From Leptospira fluminis (lineage in GTDB: Bacteria > Spirochaetota > Leptospiria > Leptospirales > Leptospiraceae), in assembly GCF_004771275.1 (NCBI RefSeq), contig NZ_RQEV01000010.1, forward strand, positions 124,001 through 188,000: a stretch of 64,000 nucleotides of DNA, read 5' to 3'. Shown here piece by piece: positions 31,815-40,471 of this stretch (positions are counted from its first letter, which is position 1; each line of letters starts with the position of its first letter). The position numbers and the translations under genes are program-made. The notes under the pieces were generated by a model that did not search any database, was not told where the DNA came from, and saw only the letters and a list, made by a program, of their open reading frames with translations.

Positions 31815-34800
31815 TTAGATCTTGGTTCTGACCCTGGTCAGATAAGCGACCGCGGGACCGACGTTTAGATATTCTAGCAAGCGATAGGATCTGGGATCCG
31901 CACTCAGTTTGGCGACTTCGGAAGCCTTGTCGTTTACGTTTCCGAAGCTGATCGCGTCCGCCGGGCAGGTCTGTTGACAAGCAGTCTTCAGTTCTCCGTC
32001 CTTCAGAGTACGACCTTCATTCTTGGCTTGGATCTTCTTCTCAGCGATACGGGAAGAGCAGAAGGTACATTTTTCCATGACCCCGCGACCACGAACGGTG
32101 ACTTCCGGGTTGAGTCCCAGATACCGAGGAGGTCTTGCGCCTTTTTGCGCGCCGGTTTCATTGTACCAGTGCTGTGCCCAGTTGTAACGACGAACCTTAA
32201 ACGGACAGTTGTTGGAACAATAACGGGTTCCTACACAGCGGTTGTAGATCATATCGTTGGTTCCTTCCGATCCGTGAACGGTGGCTGCCACCGGACATAC
32301 GGTCTCACAAGGAGCGTTTTCACAATGCTGACACATGACCGGCTGGTGAGCCACTTGCAGGTCTTCGGGTTTATCCGGATCGCCGATATAATAACGATCG
32401 ATGCGGATCCAATGCATTTCGCGACCTACGCGAACCTCGTCCCTTCCTACCGCGGGAATATTGTTCTCCACTTGGCAGGCGATGACACAAGCCGAACAAC
32501 CGGTACAAGCCGTGAGATCCACGCTCATTCCCCAGCGATATCCGGGGTATTCGTGGACGGGGTTTCCCCCTACCGCATATACGAGTTTTCCGTCTTTTTT
32601 GATCTTCGGAATTTCGGACTCCGCCTTTCCGGAAGCCGGGTCTTGGCGATAGTCTTCGATGGAAGTGGATTGGATCAGAGGACGGTCCGGATATCCGAAT
32701 CCGGGAGACATCATGTGGTGGTGTTGCGTGCAGGCCAGCTTATAGGTCTTGCCGGTTTTTTCGATGGAAGTCACAGCGATTCCGGAAAAGACTCCGTCTT
32801 CCGACAACGCGTATGCATTCTTCCCGACTCCGTTTCCTACGACACCGGCTGCGGTCCTTCCGTAACCGACGGCGATTCCGATCGCATCCTTGTGCATTCC
32901 AGGCTGGACTTGAGCCGGCAATTCTATGGATTGCTTATCGGTTTTCAGGATGACTACGTCGTTGGATTGGATTCCTTTTTCCTTTGCCAATTGCGGGGAA
33001 AGAAGGACGTAATTGTCCCACGTAACCTTCGTGACCGGATCCGGGAGCTCCTGTAAGAGCGAGTTGTTGGCGCCCTTTCCGTCTCCGATGGAGATCTTTT
33101 CGTAAAGAGCCAGACGCGCTCCCGCAGGAGACGAGGAGACCTTTTTCAACGCAGCGCGGTTGAACCCTCTAGAAGCTCCGGCCGCAGCTTTCCGTTCGGA
33201 AGCCTTGACCGTAGTTCCTACGCGAAGCAGATCTTCCCATTTTTGCTTGGATCCTAATTTCTTAATCCAAGCCTTTTTCAAATATTCGTAATAAACACTT
33301 TCTCCGCCCAAAGAACCGCCGGCAAACGCGATCAAGCTATCCTCGAAGGAACGGGAACGGAAAAGTGGGCGAATCGCCGGTTGCTGGATGGAGAAGATCC
33401 CTTTGGTGACTTCCGCATCTCCCCAAGACTCCAAGAAATGAGTGGTGGGTGCGAGATAATTGGAAGCCAAAGCGGTCTCGTCCGCACGATCGGAAATGCT
33501 TACGACCAAAGCGGCCTTGTGAAGGGAATCCTTCCAAGTCTCTCCGGCCTGGTAAACCAAGTTCGTATCGTAGAGGAAAAGAACGCCTACCTTTCCTTGT
33601 TTCAATTCGTCGGTAAGGGATTTTAGATTTCCGGAATAATTCGCCAATCCTTCCTTTTTCGGGCTGGAATGATCGACGGTCTTGCCGTCGTTATCCAACG
33701 CCGAATTCAGATAGTTCACCAGGACCTGCAGATCGACCGCATCCTTCGTTGTCGCGGAAAGTCCGCCGGCAACGACGAGGGATTTTCCTCTGTTTTGCCA
33801 GAGAGCCTTTGCGGTTTTTTTGATGTTTTCCGCATCGAGTCCCAATTCGCCGGCGAGGCCGGATAAGGTCGCGCCGTTCAGAGCATCCTTCGTGTTCGCT
33901 CCCAATTCGGAAAGCGCCGCCGCAATTGCCAGGGCAAACTTAGTCTGATCTCCGGGCCGGATCGGAAGGCGAAGGTCCGCGTTGGAACCGGTGACAGTGG
34001 GAACGGATTCCGCAGCGACAAAGAAGTTCACTTCTTTTCCGCCGTTTCTCAGGTTCCTGCGTTTGGAAAAATCCTTTTGGTATTCTTGGGAAGAAATCCA
34101 TCCGCCCATGAAATCGCAATCGATGGAAAGAACCGCATTCGCGAGATCGAAACGGTAATTCGGGACGAGAGCCTTCCCGTAGGATGCCGCCTGTCCTTTG
34201 GATATAGCTTCTTCCGAAGAGGTAACGGAAACTTCGTAATGCTTCCCGCCTCCGATCGCTTTTAGGAATTCTCCGATGAGTTCCTTTGTGGAAGGAGAAT
34301 CCAGGGGTCTGGTAACTATAACCGTTTTCCCTTTATTTGCGTTCAGCGCTTCCTTGACTTTCGCGTCCAAGGTAGCCCAATCGATTTTGGTCTCTTTTCC
34401 GCCTGAGATGGAAGCCGGATCCTGTGCGCGGTCCGGATCATAAAGATCAAAAATCGCAGCCTGTGCCGCTGCACTTAGGGAGCCTTGGGAAACAGGGTGA
34501 TCCGGGTTTCCTTCCAGCTTTAGGGGGCGACCGTCTCTGGATTTAACCAGAATTCCGTTTCCGTTATGAACGGTCGCATAGTAATAGGAATGTCCGTGTT
34601 TTACGAAATCGTAGGTTTCTCCCTCGTCGGGCACCTTCAGGTCCACATAGGGAACGATTTTTTCCACGGGTTTACGGACGCAATTTAAGGAAGTCATCGC
34701 GACTCCTGCGCCCATCAATTTTAGGAATGTTTTACGATCGAATTCGCCGGATTTGATCCTCGCTATGATAGGATCCGGAGAAGTGAAGAATTCGGAGCGT

Positions 34801-34889
34801 TGGAGTTCCTTCGTCTCTTCGGTTTTTCCTCGGAGTTCGAAGGAGAGCCAATGCGCTTTCTTTTCTTTCTGGAAATTTTTATTATCCAT
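31815..34889 (-). CDS. actB: Alternative Complex III subunit ActB (molybdopterin-like plus Fe-S)
   Basis: 1024 residues from ATG 34889. The N-terminal part looks like a molybdopterin oxidoreductase domain that in this family has lost its cofactor; it includes a short Tat-like segment without an RR pair (FLKLMGAGVAMTSLNC). The C-terminal third is a ferredoxin-like subunit with four cysteine clusters: CTGCSACVIAC, CQHCENAPC, CVGTRYCSNNC and CTFC with a distal CQQTC. It takes electrons from ActC and hands them to the haem subunits. The start at 34889 lies 20 bases after actA; longer frames run into actA. Normal length for ActB. Confidence 0.95.
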   Translation of the reverse strand: MDNKNFQKEKKAHWLSFELRGKTEETKELQRSEFFTSPDPIIARIKSGEFDRKTFLKLMGAGVAMTSLNCVRKPVEKIVPYVDLKVPDEGETYDFVKHGHSYYYATVHNGNGILVKSRDGRPLKLEGNPDHPVSQGSLSAAAQAAIFDLYDPDRAQDPASISGGKETKIDWATLDAKVKEALNANKGKTVIVTRPLDSPSTKELIGEFLKAIGGGKHYEVSVTSSEEAISKGQAASYGKALVPNYRFDLANAVLSIDCDFMGGWISSQEYQKDFSKRRNLRNGGKEVNFFVAAESVPTVTGSNADLRLPIRPGDQTKFALAIAAALSELGANTKDALNGATLSGLAGELGLDAENIKKTAKALWQNRGKSLVVAGGLSATTKDAVDLQVLVNYLNSALDNDGKTVDHSSPKKEGLANYSGNLKSLTDELKQGKVGVLFLYDTNLVYQAGETWKDSLHKAALVVSISDRADETALASNYLAPTTHFLESWGDAEVTKGIFSIQQPAIRPLFRSRSFEDSLIAFAGGSLGGESVYYEYLKKAWIKKLGSKQKWEDLLRVGTTVKASERKAAAGASRGFNRAALKKVSSSPAGARLALYEKISIGDGKGANNSLLQELPDPVTKVTWDNYVLLSPQLAKEKGIQSNDVVILKTDKQSIELPAQVQPGMHKDAIGIAVGYGRTAAGVVGNGVGKNAYALSEDGVFSGIAVTSIEKTGKTYKLACTQHHHMMSPGFGYPDRPLIQSTSIEDYRQDPASGKAESEIPKIKKDGKLVYAVGGNPVHEYPGYRWGMSVDLTACTGCSACVIACQVENNIPAVGRDEVRVGREMHWIRIDRYYIGDPDKPEDLQVAHQPVMCQHCENAPCETVCPVAATVHGSEGTNDMIYNRCVGTRYCSNNCPFKVRRYNWAQHWYNETGAQKGARPPRYLGLNPEVTVRGRGVMEKCTFCSSRIAEKKIQAKNEGRTLKDGELKTACQQTCPADAISFGNVNDKASEVAKLSADPRSYRLLEYLNVGPAVAYLTRVRTKI

Positions 34890-34909
34890 CTGGTTATGCT
34901 TTCTCCTGA

Positions 34910-35416
34910 TTATCTGTGGCAGGTGGAACAGTCGGTGGGAGCGTTGTTTTCCCGGTGACAATTCACGCAGTATCCCATGTTCAACGACGCGACCTGCTTA
35001 ACCTTCACCATCTCGGCCACATTGCCGTGACACTGGGAGCAATCGACTCCCCTTTGGATGTGGCGAGAGTGATTGAATTGAACATGATCAGGAAGATCAT
35101 GCACCTTCACCCATTCCAAGGGTTGCTTTTTCTGGTACGTTTCGATCAAGAACTTGATATCCGGCTTTTCTGTCGCCACCATCGAGTGGCAATTCATACA
35201 AGTCGAAGTGTTAGGAACGGTAGCATGAGCTCCCGTTTCCACACCCGTATGACAATAACGGCAATCTACCTTATTGTCCCCGGCATGTATCTTGTGGTTA
35301 AATGGAATAGGCTGATCTGGCGAATAGCCTACGTATTTGGAGGGAGAAAAAATCAGGTAGGCCACCGCTGCAATAGCAATGAGCGGAACCGAAAGTTTCA
35401 AAGCTTTCTTATTCAT
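34910..35416 (-). CDS. actA: Alternative Complex III subunit ActA, pentahaem cytochrome c
   Basis: 168 residues with one N-terminal anchor and exactly five C-x-x-C-H sites: CRYCH, CMNCH, CSQCH, CVNCH and CSTCH. Five haems in this small size plus the operon position identify ActA. It likely wires quinol oxidation to ActE or a periplasmic cytochrome. First gene of the operon; 283 bases separate it from the divergent nuclease gene. Confidence 0.95.
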   Translation of the reverse strand: MNKKALKLSVPLIAIAAVAYLIFSPSKYVGYSPDQPIPFNHKIHAGDNKVDCRYCHTGVETGAHATVPNTSTCMNCHSMVATEKPDIKFLIETYQKKQPLEWVKVHDLPDHVQFNHSRHIQRGVDCSQCHGNVAEMVKVKQVASLNMGYCVNCHRENNAPTDCSTCHR

Positions 35417-35699
35417 TCGTGAAAAGTCCCGTTTGAGTCCAAAATAAGGTTTGGAACAAAGATTTCGGCTTGGGTTAAAATTGCAAGTAAACGCCTAAAA
35501 ACCCCGTAGATTCAGCGATTCTTCTTCGGTCCGTTTGAGACTAAGTATCAACTGTTCGCAGATCAAAAATGGAAATCGAGAGAGTCTCTTTTTCTAGTTT
35601 TCTTCTTCGATAGAGTCGCGAAAAGCGTTCTATACGCAAAAGATCAGAACGGTCGTTCTTGAAAACTTGCAGCATTCTTAAAATAGAAGGACGATTTTC
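35417..35699. other. Intergenic region between actA and the nuclease gene
   Basis: No gene seen. It must hold the ACIII promoter on the minus strand, although I found no clear -35/-10 pair there. On the plus side it holds AGAACG-GT-CGTTCT (35646-35659), a GAAC-N4-GTTC palindrome, and a good ribosome-binding site AGAAGGA (35685-35691) 8 bases before the ATG at 35700. Confidence 0.5.
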
Positions 35700-36638
35700 A
35701 TGGGAATTCGGGCTAAAAAAAATCGGAGATTCTCCCTCCCAAGCCTCTTTTTTTTCTCCACTGCCCTGCTGCTACTTGCTTCCGGATCGAAATCCGATCC
35801 GATTTACGCCCAAAACTCCCCTTCCTCGCTGGTAATTTCCGGTTTTAACGCGATGTTTCTCTACGACGAAGAAGGGGATCGGACGAAATTTCCGCCAAAT
35901 CGTCGCGCGAGAAAGCCTTCCGACTTTGCAATCTTGAGGGATACGGTGCTTCAGAATTTTCCGGACATCATAGGATTCCAGGAAATTGAAAACGAATCCG
36001 CTCTGAGAAAGGTCACTACCGAAAATTACGGCTGCGCGGCGACCAAAACCCACGGATATTCCCAGGAGGTAGGCCTTTGTTGGAAAAAATCCCTACCTAC
36101 CCCTTTGTTAAGCGAACTTCCCCAATTGTCCCTCCGTCCCGGTCTTAGGAAAGGGATCATGGCGGAATTTTCCCTACCGTTAGGAAAACTTACGGTGATC
36201 GTAGTACACCTAAAGGCAGGGCATAGCAACGAGGACCAATACGAACGCCACGAACAACTGAAAGCATTGGGAGAAATCCTTTCCCACAGGAAAAGATTCG
36301 TTCTGATCGGAGACTTTAACGAAAATCTAAAGTCGAAGAAAGCGTCCTGGAACCTTCTGAAAGGGGAACTTTTCCTGAGATCCGCGAACCATAAGGCGAG
36401 TTCGGATTGTTGGCAGCACCAAAAAGGGTTTATCGATTATTTAATTACGGATATGGAATGGAATACTTCATCCTTTCGTCAGTTCAAATTCAAGGCGGAC
36501 GACGGAAAATTCGACGGAAACCCTCCGGAAGAAATGGGCCTCTCCGACCATTGTCCGATCAGTGCGGAGTTGATCTGGGAAAGCGAAAGAAAATACAGGG
36601 CAAGAACGGCCAGGAGAAACTCCGAAAGATACCCCTGA
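35700..36638 (+). CDS. Secreted endonuclease/exonuclease/phosphatase-family protein
   Basis: 312 residues. An N-terminal signal (hydrophobic segment about 13-29, possible cut after IYAQ) leads into an EEP-superfamily domain: IIGFQEIEN (metal-binding Glu), VIVVHLKAG, VLIGDFNEN (catalytic Asp and Asn) and the C-terminal LSDHCPIS (Asp-His). All active-site motifs look intact, so it is probably an active periplasmic or secreted phosphodiesterase or nuclease. No partner gene: it is divergent from ACIII and convergent with nosY. The substrate is unknown; sphingomyelinases are a related family but are usually larger. Confidence 0.85.
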   Translation: MGIRAKKNRRFSLPSLFFFSTALLLLASGSKSDPIYAQNSPSSLVISGFNAMFLYDEEGDRTKFPPNRRARKPSDFAILRDTVLQNFPDIIGFQEIENESALRKVTTENYGCAATKTHGYSQEVGLCWKKSLPTPLLSELPQLSLRPGLRKGIMAEFSLPLGKLTVIVVHLKAGHSNEDQYERHEQLKALGEILSHRKRFVLIGDFNENLKSKKASWNLLKGELFLRSANHKASSDCWQHQKGFIDYLITDMEWNTSSFRQFKFKADDGKFDGNPPEEMGLSDHCPISAELIWESERKYRARTARRNSERYP

Positions 36639-36661
36639 CATTTCCACTCGCAAGAGCCGAT

Positions 36662-37447
36662 TCAGAAATTTCGCTTCAGGAATCTCCGATAAGCGATCCA
36701 AAGGGGAAGCGCGATCCATCCGGATAGGAAGAGAACGCACAAACAGACCAATAAATAAGGACCGAGGGAGTTCAAAAGAAAAGCTCCGGAAAATCCCAGG
36801 AGAACGGAGGTTTTGGTCTGCAATATCATGAGGATTCGGATCAAATCGATCGGATTCAACAGTATGATGATGATCGACGGGACTTCTATCGGGTATTCTC
36901 CCAGATAAAGACTTAAAACGAAAACGATGGAATCGAAAAAGATAAAGAAGTAGAGCCAAACGAATAGAGCGCCCGAAACGATCCATTCTCCCCTCTTGAG
37001 GAAGGTCGCGAGAAGAAACGCCAAGGATACGAAGATAAAAATCAGCACTCCGCCGAATCCGATCAACTCACAGAATAGAAGTAGAAAGCGGAGATCGGAA
37101 TAGAAGGAAAGAATTCCGGGAATTCCGATGCCTACCGCGAGTCCGATCAAAAGCGAAAGGGAAATACCCAGATATTTTCCGAGAAAGTAACTGGTTCTGG
37201 ATACGGATTTGGAAAGTAGCAATTCCGCGAACGGAAGCGATTCGAGAAAAACCAATCCGGAAAACGTAATGGAAAACAGGGGAACGACGAGTAGGATCAC
37301 GTTCGTAAGACTCGCGATCGTACGGGTCGAATTTTCGTCCCCGAAGTAATTCACGATTCCAACGCCTAAGGCGAGGATTCCCGAAAATAGAAAAATCCAC
37401 TTGCTACGGATATTTTCCCTGAGCTCGAATAATAAGATTTCTTTCAC
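36662..37447 (-). CDS. nosY: NosY-like ABC transporter permease
   Basis: 261 residues with about six membrane helices; the partner of NosF in the transporter that supports maturation of the NosZ copper sites. GTG at 37447 overlaps the nosF stop as GTGA, the most economical start; a TTG at 37474 is also possible. The ILLFELRENIRSKWIFLFSG start fits the family. Last gene of the nos operon, 23 bases from the convergent nuclease gene, with no clear terminator between them. Confidence 0.88.
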   Translation of the reverse strand: MKEILLFELRENIRSKWIFLFSGILALGVGIVNYFGDENSTRTIASLTNVILLVVPLFSITFSGLVFLESLPFAELLLSKSVSRTSYFLGKYLGISLSLLIGLAVGIGIPGILSFYSDLRFLLLFCELIGFGGVLIFIFVSLAFLLATFLKRGEWIVSGALFVWLYFFIFFDSIVFVLSLYLGEYPIEVPSIIIILLNPIDLIRILMILQTKTSVLLGFSGAFLLNSLGPYLLVCLCVLFLSGWIALPLWIAYRRFLKRNF

Positions 37448-38160
37448 TTCTTTTTGCCGTATTCCCGATTCCAAAAATCCATTAACGAGGATTGGAGAGT
37501 ATCACAACCCCGCTTCTCCGGAAAAGCCCGAGGAGAATCGTCTATGAGAAGAGTCCCTTCGGATAACAATAAAAATCGATCCGAAAGTTCCTCCACTTCG
37601 TTTAATATATGGGTGGAAAATAGAACCAAAGAACCTTCGCTTTTCTTCGCGATGAGGATCTCCTTTAGTATGTGGGAAACGTACGGATCCAGACTCGCCG
37701 TCGGCTCATCCACGATATAAACCGATTTTTTGACCGAGAAGCATTGTAGAATATTCATTTTTTGCTTCGTTCCGCCGGAGAGGGATCCGAATTTCTTATT
37801 TTCCTCGGACTTCAAGCCGAGGGTCGCGAATAAATGAGCGAATGTATCCTTGTCGAAAGGCTCCAGTCGTCCAAAAAAATCGATCAATTCGGACACCGTC
37901 AGATTCTTGGGAAACAAAGGAACTTGGGGCATATATCCTATTCTTGATATTCCAAAATAGGATTCATCTTTCTCGTCCTGAAATTCTATGCTTCCTCCAG
38001 ATACGGTGACGAGTCCTAAGATTCCTTTCAAAAGGGAGCTTTTTCCGGATCCGTTCGGTCCTATGACGGAAAGGATACTCCCTTTTTCCGCGCGGAAGGA
38101 AACGTCGCGCACTGCGGTCGATTTCCCGTAGGAAACGTTCAAGTTCTTCAAGGTAATCAT
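37444..38160 (-). CDS. nosF: NosF-like ABC transporter ATPase
   Basis: 238-residue ATPase subunit. Walker A GPNGSGKSS, signature LSGGTKQKM, Walker B VYIVDEPTASLD and the switch His in LFSTHILNEVEEL are all present. With NosD and NosY it forms the NosDFY complex for copper-sulfide cluster assembly in NosZ. The ATG overlaps the nosD stop by four bases (ATGA). Confidence 0.92.
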   Translation of the reverse strand: MITLKNLNVSYGKSTAVRDVSFRAEKGSILSVIGPNGSGKSSLLKGILGLVTVSGGSIEFQDEKDESYFGISRIGYMPQVPLFPKNLTVSELIDFFGRLEPFDKDTFAHLFATLGLKSEENKKFGSLSGGTKQKMNILQCFSVKKSVYIVDEPTASLDPYVSHILKEILIAKKSEGSLVLFSTHILNEVEELSDRFLLLSEGTLLIDDSPRAFPEKRGCDTLQSSLMDFWNREYGKKK

Positions 38161-39437
38161 AGATTCTCCCGAATAGAAGGTTTAAGATCCTCAAAATCGA
38201 TCGGCGTTACGATAGGAAACGCTCTTTCGATTCCTTGCAAAAAAAGGACGACGGGTGAATCGTACAAAAGCATTAGAAAAGGATACACCGCCACCCAGTA
38301 ACCGAAAAAATGCACCGGCTTGTGCGGGACATCCCCGAAACCGTCCCGATTCAAATCGTATCCTTTGTACGATTCCCAGAAATTCTCGAAAAACACGTTA
38401 GTTGTTCGTTTCGTATTCGTGCTGACGTCGAAGACATTCCCTTTGAAATCGTTTCTTGCGAAGATGTTCGAGTCGCTATTTCCCAATACGCGTATCCCCC
38501 AACCGTTTTCGAAGATCCGATTGTGGGTGAAGTAATTCCGATTGCATCCATCCGAGAATATCGCGACGGTGTTCTTCGAGAATTCGTTCCTTACGAATAC
38601 GCTATCCGAAATCTCCTTTAGCAGTATTCCGTAGGAGCTGTCTCCCCAGTTATTTAAAAATTTATTATTTTCCACCAATATATTCTTACTGTACATCACG
38701 GCCACCCCGGCCGAATTCTCCGTAAATTCGTTCCCTCGAAAATCGTTGTCGGAGGAAAACATGAAATGCATTCCGTACCGGATATTTCTAGTGGAGAAAT
38801 TGTTCTCTATCTTCAGATTCGAGGAAAATTCCAGATAGATCCCGTCCCTATGCTTTTCCGTCCGATTTCCCTCGATACGAACGTTCTTAGAGGACCAGAG
38901 ATGGATGCCGTTCCCGCCGGAGACTTCGTTTTTTGCGTCTCCGATCGCTTCGTTTCCGGAAATCCTGCAGCCGTCGACTTCCGCAAGATAAATCGAATAC
39001 GTATCCCCTTCGAGACGATTCTTTTCGAACACGCAATCCTTGACCTTCTCCGCGTGTATGCCCGCATATTCGGCGGTGTCCGAGATTCCGCTACCTACGA
39101 TCTTGATTCCGCGAATCGAAACATTGTTTGCCCGCACGTCGAACACATGTCCCTTCTTTTTCCCGTCCACGACGGCTCCCGGCTCTCCGACGACGGACAA
39201 TCCCTTGTTTAATATCAGATTCGCTTCGGAATAATAGCCGGATTTCAAAAGAACAACGTCCTGATCGGAAGCGATTTCGATCGCCTTCTTGATCGTGGAT
39301 ATTTCACAGGAGGAACATACCCGAATTTCCTTGGCAAGAATCTCCGCTTGGGTCAAAAAAACCAAAACGAAAACCGCTTTCGTCAAATTCCTCCGGGAAA
39401 GGATCCCGTCCAAAATCGTTTCATAAAGTCCGTTCAT
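38157..39437 (-). CDS. nosD: NosD-like periplasmic beta-helix protein
   Basis: 426 residues. A signal sequence (LTKAVFVLVFLTQAEILAK) precedes a right-handed parallel beta-helix built of many N-x-F-x-x-N and N-x-I repeats, as in NosD (NosD/CASH domain). NosD docks with NosF/NosY and delivers sulfur or copper species for CuZ of NosZ. Early CSSCEI suggests a pair of cysteines after the signal sequence. Typical length. Confidence 0.92.
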   Translation of the reverse strand: MNGLYETILDGILSRRNLTKAVFVLVFLTQAEILAKEIRVCSSCEISTIKKAIEIASDQDVVLLKSGYYSEANLILNKGLSVVGEPGAVVDGKKKGHVFDVRANNVSIRGIKIVGSGISDTAEYAGIHAEKVKDCVFEKNRLEGDTYSIYLAEVDGCRISGNEAIGDAKNEVSGGNGIHLWSSKNVRIEGNRTEKHRDGIYLEFSSNLKIENNFSTRNIRYGMHFMFSSDNDFRGNEFTENSAGVAVMYSKNILVENNKFLNNWGDSSYGILLKEISDSVFVRNEFSKNTVAIFSDGCNRNYFTHNRIFENGWGIRVLGNSDSNIFARNDFKGNVFDVSTNTKRTTNVFFENFWESYKGYDLNRDGFGDVPHKPVHFFGYWVAVYPFLMLLYDSPVVLFLQGIERAFPIVTPIDFEDLKPSIRENL

Positions 39438-39447
39438 TCTATTTTTC

Positions 39448-39846
39448 TTAAGGAATGATTTCCCCCGCGCGATTCTTCAAAAAAATCTCCGCCCTCTCCT
39501 TAGAGGAGAACGAGAGCATCCCTTGCCCCATAGGAGATCGGATTTCGGAAGAACGCACATACACAGCTTCGGAAGCGACAATCATCTTTTTCGGATGTTC
39601 GAAGTCCGCGACCCAGCTCGATCTCACCGGAAGAGAGTTCGTCTTTTCGTAAGCGCGAAGACATTCTATGGAATCGAAATAATATCTTCGTCCCTTTTCG
39701 GTCAACAGTTGGGAATGAAAACGCAGATCCACGATCGACATGGAACAGTGCGCGCATTTTTCCCTTCCGATTTCAGGCAGGATCGGTTCGTTACGTATGC
39801 AGGAAACATAAAGAACGATCAAGGCAAGGGGGAAAAATTTTTTCAT
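39448..39846 (-). CDS. nosL: NosL copper-binding lipoprotein
   Basis: 132 residues with a lipoprotein signal (LALIVLYVSC) and the NosL copper site CAHCSM followed by a conserved YYFDSIECL segment. NosL delivers Cu(I) to NosZ. ATG at 39846 avoids overlap with the upstream gene; ATG at 39861 is also possible and would add five residues. Placed in the nos operon, upstream of nosD. Confidence 0.9.
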   Translation of the reverse strand: MKKFFPLALIVLYVSCIRNEPILPEIGREKCAHCSMSIVDLRFHSQLLTEKGRRYYFDSIECLRAYEKTNSLPVRSSWVADFEHPKKMIVASEAVYVRSSEIRSPMGQGMLSFSSKERAEIFLKNRAGEIIP

Positions 39847-39850
39847 CCCG

Positions 39851-40459
39851 TCAAATTTCATCCGAAAATCGCTTTCTCTCCCGCCAAAGTACGAAAAGAA
39901 GAGTGAAGACTGCAGCGAACAAAATTAAGCCGCCTATGGAAGGGTAACTACATGCGGTAATATTCAGCATTTCCTTACACCCCAGCAAAGGAGGTTGGTA
40001 AACCATCCCCGGAACGACGATAGGCGCTTCGGGACTCAGGTTATGACCGTAATTGTATTCCCATCTCCAAAAATCGTAGAATCCCACCGCTCCTAAGACG
40101 GCGAAATTGAAGATCCCGAGACATACCATCCAGATTCTTGGATAGAAAAACGTCACGAGCGCTCCGAAAATCAGATATCCGAGAACGTACGGCATGAACA
40201 GAAGTTCCGGAATGGACTCGGAAACGATCTCCTGCATTCCTATATAATGATTCAGTAAATTTATGTTCTTTAAATCGTAAGGAGTGGATCCAATGACCCG
40301 ATTCACCCAAATCTGCATCCCTAAACCCTCCGGATATTGGGGGGCCTCCAGGGATATGTGCCAAATCGGAGCAAAGAAGACTCCGACCAGAACGAGACCG
40401 ACTCCTATTACTAGGAGCCGGTTTTTATCGTTCAATTTCCTAAGAAAAAACGATTTCAT
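39851..40459 (-). CDS. Nos-operon membrane protein of unknown role
   Basis: 202 residues with about four membrane helices and a periplasmic-type loop containing HISLEAPQYPEGLGMQIWVNR and a later Cys pair (CKEMLNITAC). Such a protein often lies between nosZ and nosL or nosD in clade II nos clusters, so it is probably part of NosZ maturation or electron supply; no activity has been assigned to it that I can name. It starts 12 bases after the nosZ stop, within the operon. Confidence 0.75.
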   Translation of the reverse strand: MKSFFLRKLNDKNRLLVIGVGLVLVGVFFAPIWHISLEAPQYPEGLGMQIWVNRVIGSTPYDLKNINLLNHYIGMQEIVSESIPELLFMPYVLGYLIFGALVTFFYPRIWMVCLGIFNFAVLGAVGFYDFWRWEYNYGHNLSPEAPIVVPGMVYQPPLLGCKEMLNITACSYPSIGGLILFAAVFTLLFVLWRERKRFSDEI

Positions 40460-40471
40460 ATTCTATTTTCC

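Noticed and set aside
31974..33056. 360-codon open frame on the plus strand inside actB
   Set aside because: It is antisense to a gene with clear Fe-S motifs and has no domain of its own.
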